64,000 bases of DNA, from positions 248,001 to 312,000 of the forward strand of contig NZ_UETR01000004.1 in NCBI RefSeq assembly GCF_900491745.1. Direction: 5' to 3'. How positions within the stretch are numbered: the first letter of the stretch is position 1; the number at the start of each line of letters is the position of its first letter. Source of the stretch: Amarolinea aalborgensis (GTDB taxonomy: Bacteria > Chloroflexota > Anaerolineae > SSC4 > Amarolineaceae). Positions 54,024-62,683 of this stretch are shown piece by piece. The translations under genes and the position numbers were made by a program. The notes below the pieces were generated by a model. It was not told where the DNA came from, ran no database searches, and saw only the letters and a list, made by a program, of their open reading frames with translations.

Positions 54024-56027
54024 CTACCGCACGAGCGGCAGATACCGGGGCTGCAGCACGGCATGGCGCAGGATGACCAGGCCGCCGCTCTCTGCAGCCA
54101 CATACACCTGATCCCCCGCCACCGCCACATTCCAGGCGTAGCCAGGGGTGACATACGCCGCCGCCTCGCGTGGCCGCGCCGGGTCGCTTACCTCCAGCAG
54201 GCGCACGCCGGCGGGGCCATCCGCCAGGTAGACCCACGCGCCCTCCACGGCGACGCCCCACACGAGGCCCGGCGTATCGTAGGTCGCCACGAGTCGCGGC
54301 TGCGCCGGGTTGGAGACATCCACAATGTGCAGCCCCTTGTTGTGCCCTGCCACATAGGCCAGTGTCCCGCTCACCACCACATCCGTCGCCACCCCCGGCG
54401 ACTGCCAGGAGCCGACCTCGGCCGGGCTGTCGGGCTTGGAAACGTCCACGATGCGCAGCCCCCCCATCCCATCTGCCAGGTAAATTAGGTTCTCCACCGC
54501 CGCGACCGCATACGCTCCTCCCGGCGAGTCAAAAATCTTGGCCAGCCGCGGCCGCTCTGGATCCGCCACGTCGAGCACGAACAAACGCCCGTGCCGGTGA
54601 TCGCTCGCGTACGCATAATGACCCATCACCACCACATCACGGATGAAGCTGTCAAAGGGGCTGAAGGAACCAAGCTTCTGCGGCCGCGCTCGATCGTGCA
54701 TATCCACCATGTGCAATCCCTGCTCACCGGCCGCCACATACGCCACATCCCCCGCCAGCGCCACGCTCCAGGTCATGCCTGTGCTGTCATACGATCCGAG
54801 TTGATGCGGATTTTCAGACTGGTTCACATCCACGATGTGCAAATCGCCATCGCGATCGCTCACATAGGCCAACGTGCTATCGGCTGTCGCTGCTATCGTC
54901 ACTGCGTGAGTATTCCCCGGCGGATCCAGCGAGCCGATGCGCTCCGGATGGGTGACGTCGGCCCAGCTTATGATCTGCAAGCCATGCCGTCCGCTGGCCA
55001 CGTAGACCAGGGCATTTTCCTGTCCCGGTAAGGTCGGCAGAGCAATCACTTCTGCCGGCGCAGTGCGTGCCCAAAAGCGCGCGGCATGGAAGAACGGACG
55101 CCGCGGATCGGCCACGTCAGCCATCGCCATGTTGCCGCTTTCGCCAACAACGAACGCTCGATTCTGGGCAATCGCCAGCCTGGGTATGAAATTCACCCAT
55201 CCGCCGGCGCTGCTAGAGCTTACCTGCCGTGGCTGGGTGATATCGCTGAGATCGAGGATGGTGATCCCGCCATCACCACTGACATAAGCATACCCTTCGG
55301 TCACGGCCACATCGCCATAAACGCCGGCGTGTGTGGCTACCAACACCGGGTGCGCGGCATCGGTCACCCGAACAATACGCAAAGAGCCGAGCTTGTCTAT
55401 CACATGTGCATAGATCTCGCCGGGTCTGCTCGTCAAGTCGGTCGCCACTCGCCAGGTGAACCACGGCGTGTCGTAGTAACCCACCTCCCGTGGCTGCGCT
55501 GGATCGCTGACCTCGATGATGCGCAGCCCTGCCTCTCCGGCTGCCACATACGCGGAGATCAACCAGCCCCCTGTCTCCGCAGGCATGGCCGTCACCGCCA
55601 TATCCTTCCCTGCTCCCGCCAGCGCACAGGAACCAACCATCGCTGGCAGCGCTGGATTGCTGAAATCCACCACGAACAGCGTCGCATCTGCCACGACGTA
55701 CAGGAATGCGGGCGGTCGTTGGGCCTGCCCCGGCGCTGTCGTCGCAAAGGCCAGGGCGCTGACTACGCCTGGAAACTCCAGCGGTTGCCCCAGCAGCGCC
55801 GGATTTGCAGGGTGCGTGATGTCCAGCGCACGCACGGCGCGCCCCAACCCGATGGCAGCCCTCTCCCCCTCCACCGCCACCGCGGTGACATCCCCCGTAA
55901 GTTGCCCCACTATCACCAACCCCTCCGGAGGCAGCGTCGGCGCCCTCCCCTCCTCCTTACGGCCGACCCACACAACCAGAGGTAGCATGAGCAACAGCGC
56001 CAGCAACCATCCCCAACGTTGGAACAT
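54024..56027 (-). CDS. secreted LVIVD propeller protein, cassette copy 2
   Basis: ATG at 56027 with AAGGGGAG upstream; 667 residues. The signal helix 'WLLALLLMLPLVVWVG' resembles copy 1's start. LVIVD repeats run to the end ('GLHIVDVSNPAQPRLVATYD', 'GVRLLEVSDPARP') and the C-terminus is 'VILRHAVLQPRYLPLVR'. The C-terminal third is nearly identical to copies 1 and 3; the first half is clearly divergent. It is the last gene of cassette 2 and is followed by the multi-hairpin element. Confidence 0.88.
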   Translation of the reverse strand: MFQRWGWLLALLLMLPLVVWVGRKEEGRAPTLPPEGLVIVGQLTGDVTAVAVEGERAAIGLGRAVRALDITHPANPALLGQPLEFPGVVSALAFATTAPGQAQRPPAFLYVVADATLFVVDFSNPALPAMVGSCALAGAGKDMAVTAMPAETGGWLISAYVAAGEAGLRIIEVSDPAQPREVGYYDTPWFTWRVATDLTSRPGEIYAHVIDKLGSLRIVRVTDAAHPVLVATHAGVYGDVAVTEGYAYVSGDGGITILDLSDITQPRQVSSSSAGGWVNFIPRLAIAQNRAFVVGESGNMAMADVADPRRPFFHAARFWARTAPAEVIALPTLPGQENALVYVASGRHGLQIISWADVTHPERIGSLDPPGNTHAVTIAATADSTLAYVSDRDGDLHIVDVNQSENPHQLGSYDSTGMTWSVALAGDVAYVAAGEQGLHMVDMHDRARPQKLGSFSPFDSFIRDVVVMGHYAYASDHRHGRLFVLDVADPERPRLAKIFDSPGGAYAVAAVENLIYLADGMGGLRIVDVSKPDSPAEVGSWQSPGVATDVVVSGTLAYVAGHNKGLHIVDVSNPAQPRLVATYDTPGLVWGVAVEGAWVYLADGPAGVRLLEVSDPARPREAAAYVTPGYAWNVAVAGDQVYVAAESGGLVILRHAVLQPRYLPLVR

Positions 56028-56083
56028 CACTTCTCCCCTTCACCCGCCGCACAGGGCAACAAAACGAAGCGAGGCGTATGATC

Positions 56084-57286
56084 CTACCGCTCTGGCGGCG
56101 GGTTCATGTTACGCCAGGTCAGTCCCCCATCACTCGAATAAGGATGGTGATTTCCTCCGTAACCAACCGTGGTAACAAACAGGCTCAGCGGCCGATACCT
56201 GACCCGGCTGTCATTCTGGTCGCTTGCAGAAGGCGTATCACCCGCGCGTCGTCTCACATCGAGGTCTATCAGCTCTTCCTGACCGCTGAACACCACCGAC
56301 CAATTGACGCCATCATCATACGAGACCAGGACACTGCGGGACGTGCCGATGAACAGCGTGCCATCCTCGCCAAAATCGGGCGAGATCTCCAGGTCTTTAA
56401 TCCCTTCATCCTCACTCAGGATCAACACGGCTTGCCAGCTCAACCCACCATCCTCGCTCTTGTACAAGGTGCGCCCTCGCCCCCCAAACACCGTGCGATC
56501 GCGGGCAAAGTCCGGTGAATACACCATGGGCGCATCCGGCCGCGGTTCCTCGGTTGGCCGCTGCCAACTCATCCCCCCATCTGACGAACGGATCATGCCG
56601 CTATCAACCAGGGCATAGAGCAAGGCATCCTCGTCGAACGCAGGCGAGATGTAGAGATGATACGCATTGCTCTCACCCCACACCTCCTGCCAACTCAGAC
56701 CACCGTCGTCTGAACGCAGAATCCCCATCCCAGAATGGGTGGGGTAATAGGGCTCCACCCGCACGGCAAAGATCGTTTCTGGTCGATTGGTCGTGAATAT
56801 CTCCTGGCAATACCAATCGCACGTCGTGCGTTCATCCCACGTGTCGCCCCCGTCGGTGCTGCGCACCAGCCCATAGATATCGTACCAAAAATGCCAATAG
56901 CGCACATACACCGTCAGCTCAGACGCGCCGGGCGAGCCCACAGCCACAAGAGCATTGACATTTCCATCTTTGAACGGCGCTTGATAGATGACTCGCCAGT
57001 GTGCGCCGTCGTCCCTGCTGCGCCAGACCAGCGGCGTGTGGCCATAGTAAGGGTTGAAGAATATCGTATGGTCATTCTCGTAGACCGGCGATGGAACGAT
57101 ATCACCTCTTCTGGCCGTAGCTGTAGAGTCAAGTGACGAGAAGGATGAAAAGGACAGAGGGATCTGGCCTGACTTGTGCTCGAGGGTCGCCGGTAGAGCG
57201 CCATCGGCCCCGACCAGCCCCGCGCTGACCGTACAACAAACAACAATACATTGACATATCGTGATAAGCAGCTTGACGGGCCTCAT
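56084..57286 (-). CDS. secreted Asp-box propeller protein, cassette copy 2
   Basis: ATG at 57286 with TAAGGAG upstream; 400 residues. The signal segment ('LLITICQCIVVCCTVSAG') is followed by Asp-boxes 'SRDDGAHW', 'STDGGDTW', 'SDDGGLSW', 'SSDGGMSW', 'SEDGGLSW', 'SYDDGVNW' and 'SSDGGLTW'. It aligns with copy 1 throughout, including the 'RRAGDTPSAS' linker region, but lacks the YLPL-type motif found in copies 1 and 3. The LVIVD gene follows 56 bases downstream without the 17-bp hairpin of cassette 1. Confidence 0.86.
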   Translation of the reverse strand: MRPVKLLITICQCIVVCCTVSAGLVGADGALPATLEHKSGQIPLSFSSFSSLDSTATARRGDIVPSPVYENDHTIFFNPYYGHTPLVWRSRDDGAHWRVIYQAPFKDGNVNALVAVGSPGASELTVYVRYWHFWYDIYGLVRSTDGGDTWDERTTCDWYCQEIFTTNRPETIFAVRVEPYYPTHSGMGILRSDDGGLSWQEVWGESNAYHLYISPAFDEDALLYALVDSGMIRSSDGGMSWQRPTEEPRPDAPMVYSPDFARDRTVFGGRGRTLYKSEDGGLSWQAVLILSEDEGIKDLEISPDFGEDGTLFIGTSRSVLVSYDDGVNWSVVFSGQEELIDLDVRRRAGDTPSASDQNDSRVRYRPLSLFVTTVGYGGNHHPYSSDGGLTWRNMNPPPER

Positions 57287-57299
57287 TGTACGCTTCTCC

Positions 57300-57900
57300 T
57301 TACGGCGTTGGCGTCACTGTCGGCGTCGGCGGCCACCCGGGATCGTAACTGGCCCATTCGTTTCCTAAGATCGTCAACCGATAAGGCGGCGTGCCAGTCG
57401 CCTCTGGTTCCATCAAGCGCGTTCGCGCATCACCATCAGCCACACTGAACCAGGCAAGGCGGAGATAACCAGGATTCTCGGGCATTTCCCACCCCCTTCC
57501 AGCCATAGAGAACGTTGACATATGGAAGATAAGTGAGCTGAGAAGTCTGTGGCAGCGACAAGATCACCACAGATGGTGGCGTAATCGCTCGAACATCGTC
57601 AGGTGTTCGTGTAGCGGTGGCAGTCCTCTGCGGGGTGGATGTGAGAGTACCAATACGTGTCGGCTTGGGGTATGCATAGCGGCGCTCGCCCAGCACGCGG
57701 GCCAGGGCCTCATCGGTGATGACGCCGATCGGCCGGGGCGTCTGGATGGGCGAGTTGAAGAGCAGCCGGCTCATGTCGCCGGCCTCGCGGGTGGCGTCGC
57801 TACTCGGCGCAGAGAGCGCCATGGTGATCAGTCCGCTGACACGGGCAAGTACCAGCAGCGGCCATACACCGCGTGGTTTGCCTGGTGGGTTAGGGGCCAT
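57300..57900 (-). pseudogene. glycosidase-like gene of cassette 2, large internal deletion
   Basis: The start at 57900 and the first about 142 codons match copy 1 (membrane helix, Thr/Pro linker, 'YLPYVNVLYGWKGVGNA'). The sequence then joins directly to the region matching copy 1 residue 436 ('ENPGYLRLAWFSVADG'). About 290 codons, including both catalytic Glu, are deleted. The junction near 57485 also changes the frame, so the N-terminal part ends in 'RESWLSPPCLVQCG'. The promoter and binding site are intact. Confidence 0.88.
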
Positions 57901-57971
57901 GAAATCCTCCTCGAAGTGTGCATGGGCTTGACTGTCAACCAGTGCAGACGGCTGCTGCGTCTCACATTGTC

Positions 57972-58001
57972 AGTATAACACCGCCTCATCGGCCCTGTCA
58001 A
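57972..58001 (-). promoter_or_regulatory. cassette 2 promoter
   Basis: On the minus strand TTGACA (58001-57996), 18 bases, TATACT (57977-57972). The repeat cluster begins one base upstream of the -35 box. Confidence 0.78.
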
Positions 58002-58002
58002 C

Positions 58003-58362
58003 CCCCTTGCGCAGGCTGGCCGCCAACCCTCGCAGGGGTGCGTGGACATCAGTGCGTTGACTTGTGGCGGCGTTGTGCGCCTCTGAGGTTGCCATCTTGC
58101 CGCAGCCCTGCGAGGGGGATCCCCTTGCGCAGGCTGGCTGCCGCTCGAATCGCCGGGCAAGCTGACAGCGCCCGCCGCGGCGCAAGCTCCTTACCCGGCG
58201 AGCCTGCGCAAGGTTGGTTGCCATCCTCCCCTTGCGTAGGCTGGCTGCCCCACAAATCGCCGGGCAAGCCGACAGCGCCCGCCGCGGCGCAAGCTCCTTA
58301 TCCGGCAAGCCTGCGCAAGGTTGGACCTTCTCGGCTGGCAACCCTCGCAGGGGCCACGGAAA
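58003..58362. repeat. composite A/B repeat cluster IV
   Basis: It starts with a shortened A end joined to B (58003), then full A modules at 58121 and 58228 (107 bases apart) and ends in a partial B (CCCTCGCAGGGG). The A apex is GCGCC-CGCCGC-GGCGC. Confidence 0.88.
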
Positions 58363-58372
58363 ATCGAGCCCC

Positions 58373-58591
58373 GTGAATGAATTCACGGTCTGATACACCC
58401 CCGTGAATTCATTCACGGTCTGATACACCAAAACCTGCTAAAGCAGGTTGGTGTTGGGTGCGACGGCTGAATTCGTAAGACTTGTGGAGAACGAATTCAC
58501 CACCCCAACCACCGCGACCTGACAAGACCAGTTCCCACCAGCGCAACCCGCTTGAGCGGGTTTCACCTATCAGACACCGAATTCATTCGGT
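58373..58591. repeat. multi-hairpin element, copy 2
   Basis: Same order of hairpins as at 53832-54020, with the first palindrome (GTGAATGAATTCAC, then GTGAATTCATTCAC) doubled. It ends three bases before the LVIVD stop codon of cassette 3. Confidence 0.85.
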
Positions 58592-58594
58592 GGG

Positions 58595-60586
58595 CTACCG
58601 CACGAGCGGCAGGTACAAGGGCAGCAGCACGGCATGGCGCAGGATGACCAAGCCGCCGCTCTCTGCAGCCACGTACACCTGGTCCCCCGCCACATTCCAG
58701 GCATAGCCAGGGGTGACATAGGCCGCCGCTTCGCGTGGCCGCGCGGGGTCACTCACGTCCAGCAGGCGCACGCCGGCGGGGCCATCCGCCAGGTAGACCC
58801 ACGCGCCCTCCACGGCCACACCCCACACCAGGCCCGGCGTGTCGTAGGTCGCCACGAGCTGCGGCCGCGCGGGATCGTGGACATCCACGATGTGCAGCCC
58901 TTCCTCGCGGCCGGCCACGAAGGCCAGCGTGCCGCTGATGGCTACCTCCACCGCCACCCCGGGCGTCTGCCAGAAGCCGACCTCGAACGGGCTATCGGGC
59001 TTGGAGACATCCACGATGCGCAGCCCTGCCGCCCCATCGGCCAGATAGACCAGGGGCAAGTCCGGCGCCGCGGCCACCGCATACGCTCCCCCCGGGGTGT
59101 AGAACCGACCAAGTTCCACCGGCTGCGTTGGGTCACCGATATCTACCAGGCGTAACGCTCTTGCGGCGCGGTCGCTGACGTAAGCGGTCGTCCCCTCTAC
59201 TGCCACATCCCGAGCAAAATCGTCAACGCCCCAACGAAGAGGATCGAAGATACCCACATTTTGTGGCTGGGATGGATCAGCCACATCCACAATGTGAAGG
59301 CCAGGGCTTCCAGTAGCCACATAAGCCAGTGTGCCAGCGAGAGCCACATTCCAGGGCATACCGTGGGTGTCATGGGCGTCTAGTTGAATCGGGTTGGTGG
59401 GGGTCATGATATCAACAACATGCACGCCACCGGCACGATCGGTAACATAAGCATAGGCGCTTTGCGGCCTGACGTCTATGGTCACACCATACGCATTACC
59501 CGGCAAGTCGTAGCTGAACAAGGCAGTGGGGTGAGTGAGGTCGGTCCAGGAGACAATCTGCAAACCGCGGCTACCGCAAGCGGCCACGATCAGTGGAATC
59601 TCCTGACCAGGCATACGCGGTAAAGCGGCAACAGCGTATGGTTCGCCAACGGTATCGTACAAACCTGATGGTTGATACAATCCCCATGGCGGTGTTGCGC
59701 TCCGCAGGGCCAACCGACCAAATTGTCCGAAGATCAGCAAGACATGATCGGCCACTCGCAGTCTGTCCAAAATACCCACATAGATGTAAGTCTCATAGAC
59801 CTTCTGAGGCTGAGCAGGATTGGCTATGTCAAGGATTTCCAATCTATCCAGGTCGCCCACAAAAGCGAACCCGTTCGCGACGGCGACTCCGCCTCCTTTG
59901 AGGCGGTTATTGAAACTACCATAAACAGCGGTCTGGTCAGGGCGGGCGGCATCTGTGATGTCTATGATGGTCATGATGCTCAATCGGTCAACGACATAGG
60001 CGTAGATACGGCCGGAAGCCATCATCATATCCACAGCCAAACGCCAGGCGTATCCAGGTGTGTCAAGGAAGCTAGTCTCGACAGGGTGCAACGAATCGGT
60101 CACATTGATGAGCCGTAAACCAGACTCTCCGGCCGCAATAGCCGCATAGACTTGCCCGCCCTGTACCTGGTAGACGGAGATCTCTTCTCCCATGGCCGGC
60201 AACACGCGATGACTTATCGGTAGTGGGCGGATCGGATCACTAATGTCCAGAATGACGAGATTGACCCCGGCAAGTGCGTAAAGATAGTGAGAAGGATATC
60301 CATTCAGAATAGCAATATTGTGTACGGTGCCTGGTAATGATGGCGACCGTCCAAGCATGAGCGGCATGGCCGCATGGCCGACATCGAAGACAACGACGTT
60401 CTGTTCGAGACCAATGTAGGCGTAGGGAGCCATCAAAGCCACCGCCGACACATTTCCTTTCAACTCGGCCGTCATGATCAATTGATGCTGGCTCAACGAT
60501 GGCAATTGCCCAGCCATCTGAGGAGGCAGCCAGACAGTGATAGTCGAAACAATGGTGATCAGCAGACGGAGACTTGCGTTTGACAT
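58595..60586 (-). CDS. secreted LVIVD propeller protein, cassette copy 3
   Basis: ATG at 60586, with AAAAGGAG about 15 bases upstream; a TTG at 60619 is possible but has no binding site. The product has 663 residues. A hydrophobic N-terminus ('LLITIVSTITVWL') precedes LVIVD repeats. Residues 1 to about 400 are strongly divergent from copies 1 and 2; the last 200 are almost identical, ending 'VILRHAVLLPLYLPLVR'. Two codons are missing in 'AWNVAGDQVYV' relative to the other copies. Third gene of cassette 3. Confidence 0.87.
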   Translation of the reverse strand: MSNASLRLLITIVSTITVWLPPQMAGQLPSLSQHQLIMTAELKGNVSAVALMAPYAYIGLEQNVVVFDVGHAAMPLMLGRSPSLPGTVHNIAILNGYPSHYLYALAGVNLVILDISDPIRPLPISHRVLPAMGEEISVYQVQGGQVYAAIAAGESGLRLINVTDSLHPVETSFLDTPGYAWRLAVDMMMASGRIYAYVVDRLSIMTIIDITDAARPDQTAVYGSFNNRLKGGGVAVANGFAFVGDLDRLEILDIANPAQPQKVYETYIYVGILDRLRVADHVLLIFGQFGRLALRSATPPWGLYQPSGLYDTVGEPYAVAALPRMPGQEIPLIVAACGSRGLQIVSWTDLTHPTALFSYDLPGNAYGVTIDVRPQSAYAYVTDRAGGVHVVDIMTPTNPIQLDAHDTHGMPWNVALAGTLAYVATGSPGLHIVDVADPSQPQNVGIFDPLRWGVDDFARDVAVEGTTAYVSDRAARALRLVDIGDPTQPVELGRFYTPGGAYAVAAAPDLPLVYLADGAAGLRIVDVSKPDSPFEVGFWQTPGVAVEVAISGTLAFVAGREEGLHIVDVHDPARPQLVATYDTPGLVWGVAVEGAWVYLADGPAGVRLLDVSDPARPREAAAYVTPGYAWNVAGDQVYVAAESGGLVILRHAVLLPLYLPLVR

Positions 60587-60608
60587 CACAGAGTTGCACA
60601 ACTCCTTT

Positions 60609-61895
60609 TCAGTTCTCAACTGGCGGCAAGGAAAGGCAGTTCCAGGTCAATCCACCGTTCTCGGATCGGTAAAATGTTGTCTGCTGCCCCGGCACCGTTG
60701 CCGAGAGAAACAGTGTGAGTGGCAGCGGCCGTGGTCCCATGCCACCGACCAGGGGCAGGAAAAGTCGAGGCGACTCCGATTCCATAGTCGTTGGAATGGA
60801 TACCGTGAGGGCGGGAGGCATCCTCGAGGTTGAACGGCCGCTGATCGTAAGGCTGTATCGAAATCGCTCGGAGATAAGAACATTCCAATTATCGCCCGCA
60901 TTGTAGGAGACTAATACTTTGCTTTGCGTTGCCATGAAAAACGTATGATCTTCGGAATAGTTCGGCGATATGGCAAAGTCCATGATCGAATCATCGCCTA
61001 ACGTAACGACTGTCTCCCAGGTCAGGCCTGCATTCTCGCTCCGAAATAATGCACGGCCAATGGTGGCAAAGAGGGTATGATCTCGGGCAAACGCCGACGA
61101 AAACACCAATTCTTCTACCGGACTACTGCCAAGTCCGCTATCGCGCGGCGTCCAGGTATTGCCGCCATCGGTCGAAGCGATCAGCCAGGAGACAGGCGGT
61201 TCATGCCATGACCAGGTGCGTACGAAGATAGTCCGATCGTCCACAAATGCGGGTGATACGTGAATTCCCCATATACTTGCCTGATTCCATTGCGTCTCCC
61301 AGGTCAGGCCACCGTCGTCTGAGCGCAACACCCCCCTTCCTGGTTCAAACACATAGTAAGGCTCTGATCGGCCGGCGAAAATCGTCTCTGGCCAATCGGT
61401 GGTCACCACGGTAATGCAGTTGGGGTCGCACGAGGAGCGTAACTGCCATGTGTTGCCGCCGTCTGTGCTACGAACGATCATTTTGGTAGTTCTCGGATCA
61501 GGGAAATCATAAGCATAAACCACATAAAGCCAAAGCGCAGAACTGTCCGCTAGCGGTGGAATGCTCAACTGGGTTATCCGGCCGGATGGGTGGGGCGCTT
61601 CGTAGACGCGTCTCCAACAGTGACCATCATCGGCGGTAGACCACAAAACAGAGCCCTGGCTATAGCGAAAAAAGAGGGTATGATCCCGGTCATACAAAGG
61701 CGATGGTATGATCTCGCCGTATGAAGATGGGTGCGGACAGGCGGGTAAGAGAGGCGCGATTTCTGAGGAATACGCATGAGTGCTTCTGACATCGGCCATT
61801 GTGTTCACGCTTGCGGCGCCGATTGTCCACAGCATCACCACAACCCCGCCGATGTACCAAAGCGAGCTGCGAACCAAGTTCATTCTGTTATCCAC
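60609..61895 (-). CDS. secreted Asp-box propeller protein, cassette copy 3
   Basis: GTG at 61895 has AAGGAA eight bases upstream; ATG at 61883 is the alternative. The product has 428 residues. Asp-boxes are 'STADDGHCW', 'STDGGNTW' (twice), 'SDDGGLTW', 'SENAGLTW', 'SYNAGDNW' and 'SENGGLTW'. 'PRLFLPLVGGMGPRP' matches the YLPL-type motif. It is the most divergent of the three Asp-box copies. Its start overlaps the end of the truncated glycosidase-like gene, a consequence of the deletion that joined them. Confidence 0.86.
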   Translation of the reverse strand: MDNRMNLVRSSLWYIGGVVVMLWTIGAASVNTMADVRSTHAYSSEIAPLLPACPHPSSYGEIIPSPLYDRDHTLFFRYSQGSVLWSTADDGHCWRRVYEAPHPSGRITQLSIPPLADSSALWLYVVYAYDFPDPRTTKMIVRSTDGGNTWQLRSSCDPNCITVVTTDWPETIFAGRSEPYYVFEPGRGVLRSDDGGLTWETQWNQASIWGIHVSPAFVDDRTIFVRTWSWHEPPVSWLIASTDGGNTWTPRDSGLGSSPVEELVFSSAFARDHTLFATIGRALFRSENAGLTWETVVTLGDDSIMDFAISPNYSEDHTFFMATQSKVLVSYNAGDNWNVLISERFRYSLTISGRSTSRMPPALTVSIPTTMESESPRLFLPLVGGMGPRPLPLTLFLSATVPGQQTTFYRSENGGLTWNCLSLPPVEN

Positions 61896-62581
61896 AGGGG
61901 CTTTCCTTCAGTCTCTGGGCTCGGCTGATGAACATCGTTCCAATAGGCGATGAGATTGCTTGCAAGGCAATCATGAAAGACAACACTCACTGGCGAGCTA
62001 TTGTCACACGTTGTACTACCAGTGTAAGGGTAAACATGGATATGCACGCCGCCGAGGTGATCATACTCGCCATAATCGTTGTTGTATCCCCAATCATACC
62101 ACCAACCTAGATTGAAATTATTCAAATGGGAGGTATTCGGCCATGCGTAGCCTTCGTCAAGGGCATTGCCAACCCCTTTCCAGCCATAGAAAACGTTGAC
62201 ATGTGGAAGATAAGTGAGGTGAGTTGTCTGTGGCAGCGACAAGATCACCGCAGATGGTGGCGTAATCGTACGAATACCGTCAGGTGTTCGTGTAACGGTG
62301 GCAGTCCTCTGCGGGGTGGATGTGAGAGTACCAATACGTGTCGGCTTGGGGTATGCATAGCGGCGCTCGCCCAGCACGCGGGCCAGGGCCTCATCGGTGA
62401 TGACGCCGATCGGCCGGGGCGTCTGGATGGGCGAGTTGAAGAGCAGCCGGCTCATGTCGCCGGCCTCACGGGTGGCGTCGCTGGACGGCACAGAGAGCGC
62501 CATGGTGATCAGTCCGCTGACAAGGGCGAGCGCCAGTAGCGGCCATGCACTGCGTGTTTCACGTGGTGGGTTAGGGGCCAT
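61880..62581 (-). pseudogene. glycosidase-like gene of cassette 3, internal deletion and lost C-terminus
   Basis: From ATG 62581 it matches copy 1 up to 'NDYGEYDHLG' (copy 1 residue 180), then jumps in frame to 'GVHIHVYPYTGST' (copy 1 residue 342), losing about 160 codons with the first catalytic Glu. It stops at 'GKPLWITE' just after the second catalytic Glu, where the Asp-box gene begins. The frame is open for 233 codons, so a short secreted product is possible, but not an active barrel. Confidence 0.87.
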
Positions 62582-62652
62582 GAAATCCTCCTCGAAGTGT
62601 TCATGGGTTTGACAGTCAACCAGTGCAGACGGCTGCTGCGTCTCACATTGTC

Positions 62653-62682
62653 AGTATAACACCGCCTCATCGGCCCTGTCAA
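62653..62682 (-). promoter_or_regulatory. cassette 3 promoter
   Basis: On the minus strand TTGACA (62682-62677), 18 bases, TATACT (62658-62653), identical to the cassette 2 promoter. The repeat cluster begins directly upstream. Confidence 0.78.
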
Positions 62683-62683
62683 C

